From Lwoffella lincolnii (GTDB taxonomy: Bacteria; Pseudomonadota; Gammaproteobacteria; Pseudomonadales; Moraxellaceae), in assembly GCF_002014765.1 (NCBI RefSeq), contig NZ_MUYT01000017.1:1-21500 (forward strand): 21,500 nucleotides of DNA, written 5' to 3'. Under the pieces are notes generated by a model. The model ran no database searches, was not told the origin of the DNA, and saw only the letters and a list, made by a program, of their open reading frames with translations. A program made the position numbers and the translations under genes. Positions 1 through 8,159 of the stretch are shown in pieces (within the stretch, counting starts at the first letter, position 1; every line of letters begins with the position of its first letter).

Positions 1-3000
1 ATACCATTGTCTGGGTTGTAAGATGTAACGCTCACTGACAAGATCAATCGATCCTGTACCATCACCTGATAACTGACTGGCTAATTGTGTATTTTGTGAT
101 TGACTCTGACCACCAGCATCACCAAAGTTACTTGCTAATAGTCCAATATGGCTGTTAGGAGTGTCTTGATGTGGTGCACCTTGATTGGGTCTGATAAGCT
201 TTTTACTGTTATCTGAGCCAAAATTTACACGGTTATTTTCCTTAAGCTGTTCCGTCAAAGACAAGGTATTGATGAGTGTGCGTCTGGTAATATTATCTTT
301 ACTGGTGAAAGAACCAAAGCTTAACTCTTGAATACCTTGACCTGCACGGATAAAACCTGCTGTGCCGTTACGAGATTCATTTTCCAAACACACACCATAA
401 GGCAGACAATATATCTGACGTTCTGTACCTCCGACAATTCTAGCATTACAAGAGTTAACAGCAGAGTAATTCATATCTGGGTTATACACGCTGGTGTATA
501 ATTTATTTGCCAAGATATCAGACTTGCCAAAGCCTTTACCATAACGCACATTTGCCCAACCATCAAAACGAGTTAACGGATAATACCAACCTTTTTTAAC
601 TTGTTTCTGCATTTGTTCAATGATTTTTTTCTTGGCTTGCTGTGAATAATTACCATTATTTTTATTCTCTTTTGAGAAATCGATCAGATCATTATCACCT
701 AGCTCTTTAATCATAGACATAGATTGATTGCCATTAGTAGCTGATTTTGTAAATAAATCTACTCTGGTAACATCTGTATCGATGATACCATAGACACGAT
801 CGGCATATTGGTTGTCAGCACGCATCTTAGATAAAGGCGAGCTTCTGTCACCAGAAATAATATTGACCATAGCAAACAATTGATTGTTATGTGGATTTTT
901 ATGAATACTAACCACAGGCATTTCATAAAAGCGACGTGTGTATTTGATCGTATTACCCGTGTATTCATTTTTTAGCAATTTGGTGATGCTACTGCTGGTG
1001 ATGTTTCCATCTTTAAAGTCCACACGGAACAGCTGTCCACCAAGGTCGCCAAAGTATAAGTGGTCAGCTATACCATCACTGTTACGGTCTAAAGCTGCCA
1101 CGCCACCGACAATACTGTGCTTAAGGTCAGAATGTGTTTTAGAAGGAGTTTTTTTGGTATTGGATTGATTTGAAGCACTCCAGAGTAGCTGACCTGTATC
1201 AGCATTAACGATGTATATCGCATTACCTTGAGCAATGGATTTATTATTGCACTGTTGATTCTGGTTAGCTTGATGTCTCCCCACGGATTGACCAATACCA
1301 CTCACACCAACTTGGAAATTATCATATTCATAACACATGTCATAGCCACCACCAAATACGATGACATCGGTGCCTTTGGTATCGGTTTGGCTTGTTTTGA
1401 TGCGTGCCAGTGTTGGTTGATTCCAAATATGACCGATACGCTCAAAACCCGGTGTGGTTTTATCTATCAAGGCACTGTTTTGATTGCTAAATCCTTTTTT
1501 GGGTTCGTTTTTATTGGTGATGTCCAATGCCAACAGCCCCTCACCACCCAGACGCATGCCACCATATGCCAAAACCTTGCCATCAGATTTTACTTTTTTC
1601 TCAGAATAGTTGTAGCTGTATTTGTTTTTAACTGCCCAATGCCCATCAATACCGAACTTTGGTGTACCAGCAAGTCGATCGATATAAGTAGATTCAGGGA
1701 TTAATGCCTCAGGTTGTTGCTGCATCATGATGCGAGGTAAAATGACCACATTTTCTGTACCACCACCGTCAATGTTGTTGCCACCGCTATGATTTTTAGC
1801 ATTCACCAAATGTAATGTGCCATCCATACTGCCAAAGAACACATAGTCGTCTCGTTCTGTGTCTTTTATACGTCCATGATCATCTAGATTTGCACCATAA
1901 GAGATGGAGATAGGTTTAGAGTGAATGGTCGCACCTAAAACTTTGTTTGGGCTGGCGGCTTTTTTTAATACCAAATCGCTCATCTTGATATTGGGTATGT
2001 CATACATGTCACTTAAATATTTGGTATATTGTTCTCTGCCATTTTTTGTGTAGGCTGCTCTCTCAAAGCCTAAAAATTGTAACAAGATAAGTTTGTTCTT
2101 TGGTGTATAAGTCGTGGTATCTATCAATTCGTCAAGACCAGTTACTTTGCCAGAGAACCAGTCAACGGTAATTTTCCTAAAGGTAGTGGTCTGTTGACCT
2201 TGTGCAGTTAAGTCTTCAAGATAAAGGGTACGGATATTGTCCGTATTGTTAGGATGATTGGGGGTTTTTAAGTTACCATACAGACCTCCCACCCTAACCG
2301 AGTCATGTCTTGCGCCGTTGGCAGAGCTGCTACTGGTCCATAAATCTGCAGCATCCGCATTCAGACTGCCTGCCACATTGGTGAATATGTTGTCACCATT
2401 TTGACCTTGTAACGTGCCATCGTATAGCTTGTATTTTTTGACGTTGCCGGGCCAAATATTACTGTGGCCATTACCCCCCCCCACACGTGCCTCAACCAAT
2501 GGCATAAAGGCATAGGGCAATTCACCGATGGTTTTGTAAGGGTCTTTTGGGACAGTCAATATCCCTGACGGTGATGCAGCTATCTCGTTATTTAAATCTG
2601 ACAAAAAGGTTCTGACACTTTTTATGATGTCGTCCGTCGATTGAGCAGAATAAAACCCCCCTTCACCATAACCACCCACATCTTTTGGTAGACTTGGGTG
2701 GCTTTTTGCCCCCCAATTACAGGCATTTTTGGCATCTACGTTTGAGATTAGATTACAGTTAATGTAATCTGATTTCTTGTCTTGATGATATTCATATTTA
2801 CCGTTACTCTGTATGGGCAGACTGGTTTTAGGATCAAGTTTGGGTGATTGCAGATCTTTGAGAATAATGCCATTGTATTTATTGACATCAAACACTGAGC
2901 CAAAACCCACCACAGCAGTACGAATGCTTTTACGGCTAGGGTTTTTATCCACATCACGCAGTGCTTTGGCAAAAGCCCCTACTGATGGCATAGCATTGCC

Positions 3001-4197
3001 ATTACTTGAACCAAAGGGCAAAGTTTCATTGCCAGGCGATATGGAACCATAAGTGAATGAATTAATATCTTTGGGATAGTTCGGTATTTTATGACCATTA
3101 CCCTCTAATGCTTTGTTCATAATCTCATAGGGGTCTGCACCATTGGGTTCACCATCGGTTAAAAAATAGATGCCTTGCCCATCGCACGAGTTGGCATTTT
3201 TTAATGGGCTGATGTATTTCCCATTACTCTTGGTGCTTTTGTGTGATTTTTCAAAGCCACTTTGAGGTGGTACGGTATAACCATAGATATTGGTATATCC
3301 CACCCATGTGGTGGTGCCCATCATATATGCGCCTGCTTCAGCATAGGCATTGGCAGTTGGCGTACGGTGTTCAGCTCGTAGTTTTGCTACCTCTTCTTTT
3401 ATTTTTTTACGTTGCTCTTCTGACAGAGACGCTGCTGGCACCAATATCTTACCTGTTTGTCCATCTGTATAGTTAAATTGGTTATTTTCATCACTTTGTG
3501 ATGAAAACTGCCCTATCCCAATGGCAACTTTATGTGAGTCTAATAGGTAGTTGCCAGCGCTGTCTTTATCCAATAAAGTAAAAATAGCATCTTTTAACCG
3601 AGTCATGCGATCAGGAATTTGCTCATCTCTATAGTGTGGTTTGAGTGGGGTGTAATATAATTTATCAGAACCTCGGTTTTCAACTGAATACTGAGAAAGT
3701 CTATTTTTCACGTCATATGATTGTGAACTAATACTATTGCAATGGTCATCTAAACATCTATGGTATGTTGTATAATACCCACTCCACCAATTTCCTTGTT
3801 TTTTGGCATAAAATTGATAACGTTTACCTGCAGTGGTGTGTGTATGACACAAATAGCGGGTATATTGAGGTATGGTATTTGATTGCCTTGTGATAAGTGT
3901 ATAATGTGTATTTTCTAACTCACATGCTGAACCATCGGTCATCAGCTCACCAGACATCGACCCTGATGTGTCTAACATCATCATGATGGTTACTTTACCA
4001 CCCTCTGCAGATTGGTAGATTTCTAAGTCACCGATATTTCTGTGTACTTTTGGTGGCTCGATTTTTGATGAAGAAATATCGGTTGATGATGGGGCAGCCT
4101 CTACCGACACACTGGACAACAGGGCACTCACCGCAACACACAAGCCACGTCGCATCATTTTAGGTGTCAGATGACCATTAGGGTTTTTCAGTTTCAT
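1..4197 (-). CDS. pilY1: Type IV pilus tip adhesin / assembly factor PilY1 (PilC family), C-terminus beyond window
   Basis: The minus-strand frame stays open from the ATG at 4197 to the left edge (at least 1399 codons, no stop), so the C-terminus lies outside the window. A signal peptide is visible (basic start, hydrophobic stretch, likely cleavage near residue 34). A von Willebrand A domain follows, with a MIDAS motif DTSGSMS (D76, S78, S80). Around residues 1037-1045 lies DRNSDGIAD, followed by LYFGDLGGQLFRVD, the calcium-site and beta-propeller signature of the PilY1 C-terminal domain. In this family the protein sits at the pilus tip, promotes pilus assembly and mediates adhesion and twitching. 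The start codon overlaps the end of pilX by 20 bases and has an AAGGA ribosome site. A run of nine G (coding strand) at 2474-2482 interrupts the region between the VWA and propeller domains; the frame is intact here. Family assignment is secure. Confidence 0.93.
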   Translation of the reverse strand, partial: MKLKNPNGHLTPKMMRRGLCVAVSALLSSVSVEAAPSSTDISSSKIEPPKVHRNIGDLEIYQSAEGGKVTIMMMLDTSGSMSGELMTDGSACELENTHYTLITRQSNTIPQYTRYLCHTHTTAGKRYQFYAKKQGNWWSGYYTTYHRCLDDHCNSISSQSYDVKNRLSQYSVENRGSDKLYYTPLKPHYRDEQIPDRMTRLKDAIFTLLDKDSAGNYLLDSHKVAIGIGQFSSQSDENNQFNYTDGQTGKILVPAASLSEEQRKKIKEEVAKLRAEHRTPTANAYAEAGAYMMGTTTWVGYTNIYGYTVPPQSGFEKSHKSTKSNGKYISPLKNANSCDGQGIYFLTDGEPNGADPYEIMNKALEGNGHKIPNYPKDINSFTYGSISPGNETLPFGSSNGNAMPSVGAFAKALRDVDKNPSRKSIRTAVVGFGSVFDVNKYNGIILKDLQSPKLDPKTSLPIQSNGKYEYHQDKKSDYINCNLISNVDAKNACNWGAKSHPSLPKDVGGYGEGGFYSAQSTDDIIKSVRTFLSDLNNEIAASPSGILTVPKDPYKTIGELPYAFMPLVEARVGGGNGHSNIWPGNVKKYKLYDGTLQGQNGDNIFTNVAGSLNADAADLWTSSSSANGARHDSVRVGGLYGNLKTPNHPNNTDNIRTLYLEDLTAQGQQTTTFRKITVDWFSGKVTGLDELIDTTTYTPKNKLILLQFLGFERAAYTKNGREQYTKYLSDMYDIPNIKMSDLVLKKAASPNKVLGATIHSKPISISYGANLDDHGRIKDTERDDYVFFGSMDGTLHLVNAKNHSGGNNIDGGGTENVVILPRIMMQQQPEALIPESTYIDRLAGTPKFGIDGHWAVKNKYSYNYSEKKVKSDGKVLAYGGMRLGGEGLLALDITNKNEPKKGFSNQNSALIDKTTPGFERIGHIWNQPTLARIKTSQTDTKGTDVIVFGGGYDMCYEYDNFQVGVSGIGQSVGRHQANQNQQCNNKSIAQGNAIYIVNADTGQLLWSASNQSNTKKTPSKTHSDLKHSIVGGVAALDRNSDGIADHLYFGDLGGQLFRVDFKDGNITSSSITKLLKNEYTGNTIKYTRRFYEMPVVSIHKNPHNNQLFAMVNIISGDRSSPLSKMRADNQYADRVYGIIDTDVTRVDLFTKSATNGNQSMSMIKELGDNDLIDFSKENKNNGNYSQQAKKKIIEQMQKQVKKGWYYPLTRFDGWANVRYGKGFGKSDILANKLYTSVYNPDMNYSAVNSCNARIVGGTERQIYCLPYGVCLENESRNGTAGFIRAGQGIQELSFGSFTSKDNITRRTLINTLSLTEQLKENNRVNFGSDNSKKLIRPNQGAPHQDTPNSHIGLLASNFGDAGGQSQSQNTQLASQLSGDGTGSIDLVSERYILQPRQWY
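2474..2482 (-). repeat. Poly-G(9) tract inside pilY1, candidate phase-variation switch
   Basis: Nine consecutive C on the plus strand read as G9 in the coding strand, around residues 573-575 (Val-Gly-Gly-Gly-Asn). With nine G the frame continues. One extra G places TAA directly after the tract. One fewer G shifts into a frame that stops at a TGA roughly 40 codons on. Tracts of this length are prone to slippage in known phase-variable genes, including neisserial pilC, but slippage at this one is inferred. Confidence 0.7.
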
Positions 4198-5113
4198 GAG
4201 CTTGTCCTTCTGTGGGTTTAGAATTTGTACCTGTTGTGCCATCACTGATTGGTTTACATTTGTCATCATTTTTAAGCGTAGCAGAGCTGGCACGCCCTAA
4301 TCCGATGCATGTCTGCACTTGGTTGGCAAGACTGACTTCCACCTGTTCTTTAAGTTGCTTGTTAGGCACATTGTGATTTTTTAGACAATTGCTTAAATGG
4401 TCAGATACAACAGCACCCACATTAGAGACATCGGAATAACAATTGTCAAAATGGTTATAAGAAGGAATTGCTGATACCGTTCCAATATCGAACACATGCT
4501 TACTTTTTAGGTCTTGATTACCAGCAGATAGATTAACTTCTTGCCTTGCTCCTTCAAATGGTCGTAGATTGTTTAGTGGCGTTCTGGTAATATGTACCTG
4601 CGTAGCAACAGTCTGCCTGGCACTGAGATAGCTACTGGCTTGTTTTGGATCGCATATTCCTAGATGATTACTGACTACCAAACCACCATCTCGCTTGATA
4701 GTAGCGGTTTTGGTGTTTATTTGTAGCATTCTTGGATTATAACAATAGATGAGTTCATCTTGGTCGGCATCAGGTGAATTACTAATGAAATGACCAAAAA
4801 TTCCATTATTTCGATTCACCATGTCTTGATAAATTGAATCGGTAACAGGTAGATTAACCGCTTCTTCTAGCCTCATGTTCGCCCCATCAGCCCCTTGTAG
4901 TAGCAAGGTATCCATCTGACTGCTACTGACCAGCCTAAGATCAGTCTGACTGCGCCTAACCGCCACCGCTCCGATACTGATGATTAATATCAACACCAGC
5001 AACACGACAATCAACGCCATCCCCTGTTGCTGACGATGACCACTAAAGCCAAGACTGCGTTTTAAGCCAAGACTACTTTGGCGATATGATGGATTGGCAC
5101 AATCTGATTTCAT
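4178..5113 (-). CDS. pilX: Minor pilin PilX
   Basis: This is a type IV pilus minor pilin that joins PilV, PilW, FimT and PilY1 in the tip complex that primes assembly. A long leader (about 31 residues from the chosen ATG) ends in QQQG, followed by the hydrophobic segment MALIVVLLVLILIISIGAVA. Position 5 of the mature protein is Val instead of the usual Glu, as is typical for PilX/GspK-like pilins. The frame can also start at TTG 5125; I prefer the ATG at 5113 because TTGGA lies about 7 bases upstream of it. The product is about 311 aa. It lies between pilW and pilY1 and overlaps the pilY1 start. The body is divergent, so the name rests on the N-terminus, size and gene order. Confidence 0.85.
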   Translation of the reverse strand: MKSDCANPSYRQSSLGLKRSLGFSGHRQQQGMALIVVLLVLILIISIGAVAVRRSQTDLRLVSSSQMDTLLLQGADGANMRLEEAVNLPVTDSIYQDMVNRNNGIFGHFISNSPDADQDELIYCYNPRMLQINTKTATIKRDGGLVVSNHLGICDPKQASSYLSARQTVATQVHITRTPLNNLRPFEGARQEVNLSAGNQDLKSKHVFDIGTVSAIPSYNHFDNCYSDVSNVGAVVSDHLSNCLKNHNVPNKQLKEQVEVSLANQVQTCIGLGRASSATLKNDDKCKPISDGTTGTNSKPTEGQAHETEKP

Positions 5114-5179
5114 AAATGTATCCAACTACAATTTGTCCAACTGGTTATTTATCCAACCATAAGACCGATAAATTGACAA

Positions 5180-6136
5180 TTATGGGGTGATGACCCGAGC
5201 ATTACGCAACATGATGGTCGATTCATAGTTGCGTCGTAAAAAGTTGGATTGACTACTCACGGTATTTTCTTTACCAAAGATGGTGTATTTATTGCCTGTG
5301 CTTTCTGGTATGACGTGATTACTGCGTACCAAAAAACCCAGTTTGACCGCAATGATGGGGGCTTGATATAAGGGGTCTGAAGTTGGCAATGCCAAATAAT
5401 TTTTTGGTGCGATGTAAGCCAAATTGTTGGCATCTTTACTTTGTACCCCAAGCAATACTTTAAATTGCTCAACATTATCAATAAGTGCCACCCCCTCATT
5501 ACCAAAAGCTGGGACACTGGCGGTTTTATTAATGCCACCTGCTGACTCAACACGTCCTGCATCACAAGTAAAGATGCCATTACCACGGATAAAATAACGC
5601 TCAATCACCCAATCATTTAAGGCAACCGTATTGCCCTCACAGTCCACAAGACCTGAATCAATGACATTTTGATACTGTATGGTCAGCTGGTCGCTGGCTA
5701 TGTTTGTGCCACTCCCCCCAGTCCATGTTGAGTTTCTTGATGAAGCAGTGTTTTGAGGGGGACTGTCAGCACTTGTGGTCATCAAGTTATCAGAGATGCT
5801 TGAGTCATTGGCTGGCAAACCAACATTTTGGGCGGATAATACCACCCCACCAAATTTGGTGGTTTGATTGATTTGAAAGACACTGTTACCTAGGTTTGCC
5901 AGTCTGATTTGACGCTCTAAGTTTTGGATACCAAACACACTGGCATCAGCTATCTCAGATCCCCCTTGTTGAACCAACGAGGTACGAAAAGCACTTAAAT
6001 ACACCTGCAATACCGCCGCTGAGATAAGCAATCCCAATACCAATGCTATCATCAGCTCAATCAAGGTAAAACCTTGGCTGATGTTGGGTTGACTGACTGT
6101 CGGATAACCATACTGTCGCCATTGTTGCTGTTGCAT
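5180..6136 (-). CDS. pilW: Minor pilin PilW
   Basis: Prepilin-type protein of about 318 aa. The leader of 22 residues ends in SQG, followed by FTLIELMIALVLGLLISAAV with Glu at mature position 5, the prepilin peptidase (PilD) recognition pattern. Family members are minor pilins in the priming complex at the pilus tip. The frame extends upstream to a TTG at 6160, but the ATG at 6136 is the likely start. A GGAGG ribosome site lies 7 bases before it, and the ATG overlaps the pilV stop by one base (TGATG), indicating translational coupling. It is followed after 66 bases by pilX. The assignment rests on pilin signature, length and position between pilV and pilX. Confidence 0.88.
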   Translation of the reverse strand: MQQQQWRQYGYPTVSQPNISQGFTLIELMIALVLGLLISAAVLQVYLSAFRTSLVQQGGSEIADASVFGIQNLERQIRLANLGNSVFQINQTTKFGGVVLSAQNVGLPANDSSISDNLMTTSADSPPQNTASSRNSTWTGGSGTNIASDQLTIQYQNVIDSGLVDCEGNTVALNDWVIERYFIRGNGIFTCDAGRVESAGGINKTASVPAFGNEGVALIDNVEQFKVLLGVQSKDANNLAYIAPKNYLALPTSDPLYQAPIIAVKLGFLVRSNHVIPESTGNKYTIFGKENTVSSQSNFLRRNYESTIMLRNARVITP

Positions 6137-6684
6137 CAATATGCCTCCATCACAAAACAAGAAGAGCCAATCTTATAATCGCCATTGGCAGTCACACAAT
6201 CCGTATCGGCTGCGCCAATGGTGGGGTTTGTGTCTCCCCAACTGGCGATTAGGCACATCAATGGCACACCTGTCGAGACAGGGGGGCATTCATGGGCTTG
6301 TATCTGAATTGAGCTGTCAATGGCAAATTGTCTTAACACCAGCGCATCACGTATGGCAATTTGTTCTTTCGTGCATGTCGCTTGATTTTTGGTATTTTTA
6401 GTGATATCGTTTTGCAGACAGCTGTCTTTGGTTATTCCTTTATAGGTGGCTTGGTTGCTATCAAGCACCTGTTTAAAAACCTGAATGTGCTTGGGATTGG
6501 CACGCATCATCTCCGCCCCACCACGCATCACAGTCAATGCTCGCCCACTTACCAAGCTTTCATCAGTCGCCTTGATTGCTGTCATTTGTAAGGCTGCAAA
6601 GCCCATGACACCCACCGCTAAAAGCAGTAATGCCACCATCACCTCAACCAGACCAACACCTTGCTGTTGATGTGCGTTTAACAT
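6136..6684 (-). CDS. pilV: Minor pilin PilV
   Basis: 182-aa minor pilin. A short leader, MLNAHQQQG, is followed by VGLVEVMVALLLLAVGVMG with Glu at mature position 5, the classic PilV pattern. It is expected to be processed by prepilin peptidase at the inner membrane and to join the tip complex with PilW, PilX, FimT and PilY1. A GGGGGA element lies about 6 bases upstream of the ATG. The start lies inside the last codons of the fimT gene (7-base overlap), and the TGA stop overlaps the pilW ATG. Several Cys in the C-terminal half probably form disulfides in the periplasm. Assignment is supported by the N-terminal motif and by operon order. Confidence 0.9.
   Translation of the reverse strand: MLNAHQQQGVGLVEVMVALLLLAVGVMGFAALQMTAIKATDESLVSGRALTVMRGGAEMMRANPKHIQVFKQVLDSNQATYKGITKDSCLQNDITKNTKNQATCTKEQIAIRDALVLRQFAIDSSIQIQAHECPPVSTGVPLMCLIASWGDTNPTIGAADTDCVTANGDYKIGSSCFVMEAY
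6144..6148 (-). promoter_or_regulatory. Ribosome binding site of pilW (GGAGG)
   Basis: The minus strand reads GGAGG here, 7 bases before the ATG at 6136. It decides the pilW start in favour of this ATG over the upstream TTG at 6160, and it lies inside the end of pilV. Confidence 0.8.
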
Positions 6685-7145
6685 GTGCGTCCCCCAGTGT
6701 TTCTTGACAGTCTGCCCCTTGAGTTGATGGTCAAGTCTACAGAGCCTTGTGCATATCCATTATAACAAACTTGAAACGTTTCTTCTAAAGTGTTTGTTGT
6801 CCCCCTAAAATCCACGGTGCCATTGGCGTTAAATTGAATGCTTGGTGTGCCTCTAACAGCCACAACAGACAAAGGAGACGCAAACTCAATATTGCCTTTA
6901 GTGGCACAGTTTAACGTTTGTGCATTAAACCGAACAGTTACGGGATTGCGAGTGATGTTTGCTTCAATACGGCTTTCTTTAAAGCAGGTTTCAATTTGGT
7001 TGAATGCGTCTTCCATCTTTCGTTTGGCTATCTGATTTTGAAATGATGGGGCAGCGATGCTAGCAATGATGCCTAAGACACTGATGGTCACTAGCAACTC
7101 AATCAAGGTAAAGCCAGTCTGTATCGGGCGGTTAAACGCTTTCAT
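6678..7145 (-). CDS. fimT: Minor pilin FimT / GspH-type pseudopilin
   Basis: 155-aa prepilin-like protein. The leader MKAFNRPIQTG is followed by FTLIELLVTISVLGIIASIA with Glu at mature position 5. Length and the Pro/Ser just after the hydrophobic helix match the GspH/FimT family. The C-terminal part carries Cys residues and ends NTGGRTC. It is the first gene of the minor pilin operon, after a 157-base gap with a candidate promoter, and overlaps pilV by 7 bases. In naturally competent bacteria FimT can bind DNA through a basic C-terminal region. A few Arg lie near this C-terminus, but DNA binding here is only inferred. It could equally be named gspH by similarity; the operon context favours the type IV pilus. 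Confidence 0.87.
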   Translation of the reverse strand: MKAFNRPIQTGFTLIELLVTISVLGIIASIAAPSFQNQIAKRKMEDAFNQIETCFKESRIEANITRNPVTVRFNAQTLNCATKGNIEFASPLSVVAVRGTPSIQFNANGTVDFRGTTNTLEETFQVCYNGYAQGSVDLTINSRGRLSRNTGGRTC

Positions 7146-7212
7146 GTATTATCCATCGCATTATTAAGACAATTAGGTTAAGACAAAAAAATTAAGACAA
7201 TCAATCATCATT

Positions 7213-7242
7213 ATTGTATCGTTATTGCAATAATCGTTCCAA
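7213..7242 (-). promoter_or_regulatory. Candidate promoter of the fimT-pilVWX-pilY1 operon
   Basis: On the minus strand, TTGGAA (-35, 7237-7242) and TACAAT (-10, 7213-7218) are separated by 18 bases, about 65 bases before the fimT ATG. The spacer contains a 12-base perfect palindrome. The call is from sequence alone. Confidence 0.5.
7222..7233. promoter_or_regulatory. Palindrome TTATTGCAATAA in the fimT promoter spacer
   Basis: A perfect 12-base dyad lies exactly between the candidate -35 and -10 elements. This is where a dimeric repressor, or an activator that bends DNA, could act on the minor pilin operon. No known regulator is assigned. Confidence 0.35.
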
Positions 7243-7302
7243 AATTCCCATCAATATGAACAAAAATCCATAAAAAAATTTGCTGCCTCTACTATAAAAC
7301 AC

Positions 7303-8103
7303 TCAGCTGCCATGTGCAAGACAATAACCGCTCACTTGTAGCGATTGATGGGACAAAAGTAGCGTGTGTGCCAGTGAGTGCAGACTTGCCCCTGTGGTGG
7401 CAACATCATCAAACAGCAACACATGACGAATCGAAGCAGGTAATGGGGTAACGATGGCAAACGCATGTTCTAGGTTGCTAAAGCGTTCTTGGCGGTTTAG
7501 GTGGCGTTGGCTGATGGTATCGTCAATGCGTTGTACGCCCCGCCATATGGGTATCTGCCAATGGTGAGACAGATGGGCAGATAAGATGGTTACAGGGTCA
7601 AAGCCACGTTTTTTCAGACGTTTGGCGGTGGTGGGCATGGGCAAGATGACCGCATTGCCATTGAGCGTACCACTGAGATTTTTCTCACCACTCAGCACAC
7701 CTTTAGGCACAGACAACCGCTCAAGCAAATAACGCAAAATGGGCAATCGACTCATGTCTTCATGAAACTTAAAGGCTTGCACCAGTTGGTTGATGGGATA
7801 ACGATAAGGGGCGGCCGCTTGGATATCGATGCGAGTGTCTTTTATGACGCTAAATGACGCAGGTGGTGGGGGCAATCTGTGCTGGCAAGATAAGCATAAT
7901 ACGCCAGTGTCTGCCATGCCAAGCCAATCTGTCCAAGATGCTGTTTTGCCATGTGCTGTCTTGGTATGGCGGTGGGTTTGATACGAGTGGATGCTTGGCT
8001 GGCTAAGATGGATACCACAGAGCAAACACCGCTCTTGCCAGCGGTGAGCCAGCCAGCAACCCAACTGATAAGGGGCAAACAAAGGAATGCGAATGCGTGT
8101 CAT
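7303..8103 (-). CDS. comF: ComF family phosphoribosyltransferase-like DNA uptake protein
   Basis: 266-aa protein of the ComF/GntX family, cytoplasmic and needed for natural transformation in several bacteria. The N-terminus carries two CxxC pairs (C26/C29 and C70/C73) that probably bind zinc. The C-terminal half has the conserved blocks AFKFHEDM, KRGFDPVTIL and QRHLNRQERFSNLEHAF. The PRPP-loop motif VLLFDDVATTGAS lies around residues 228-240, with D232/D233. The His-rich stretch between the CxxC pairs is longer than in typical members. It lies 56 bases downstream of pldA and just upstream of the minor pilin operon, consistent with a DNA-uptake neighbourhood. No good ribosome site precedes the ATG, so expression may depend on read-through from pldA. 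Family call is firm; the exact biochemical role in the family is unsettled. Confidence 0.9.
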   Translation of the reverse strand: MTRIRIPLFAPYQLGCWLAHRWQERCLLCGIHLSQPSIHSYQTHRHTKTAHGKTASWTDWLGMADTGVLCLSCQHRLPPPPASFSVIKDTRIDIQAAAPYRYPINQLVQAFKFHEDMSRLPILRYLLERLSVPKGVLSGEKNLSGTLNGNAVILPMPTTAKRLKKRGFDPVTILSAHLSHHWQIPIWRGVQRIDDTISQRHLNRQERFSNLEHAFAIVTPLPASIRHVLLFDDVATTGASLHSLAHTLLLSHQSLQVSGYCLAHGS

Positions 8104-8159
8104 GAAATCATGCTGATGTTAAATCACGGCTGATGCTTGGGCTTGGCTTGAGCTTGGTA

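Noticed and set aside
1228..1704. A plus-strand open frame of 158 codons
   Set aside because: It lies wholly within pilY1 on the other strand. The pilY1 frame carries recognisable propeller sequence there, and the plus-strand product resembles nothing.
5111..5125. TTG start for pilX four codons upstream of the ATG
   Set aside because: Possible, but the sequence before TTG has no ribosome site, while TTGGA suits the ATG at 5113.
6136..6160. TTG start for pilW
   Set aside because: A GGAGG site and the TGATG overlap with pilV point to the ATG at 6136.
7260..7302. Terminator after comF (short GC stem followed by seven T on the minus strand)
   Set aside because: Only about four base pairs can form (GCTG/CAGC) with a long loop; too weak to call.
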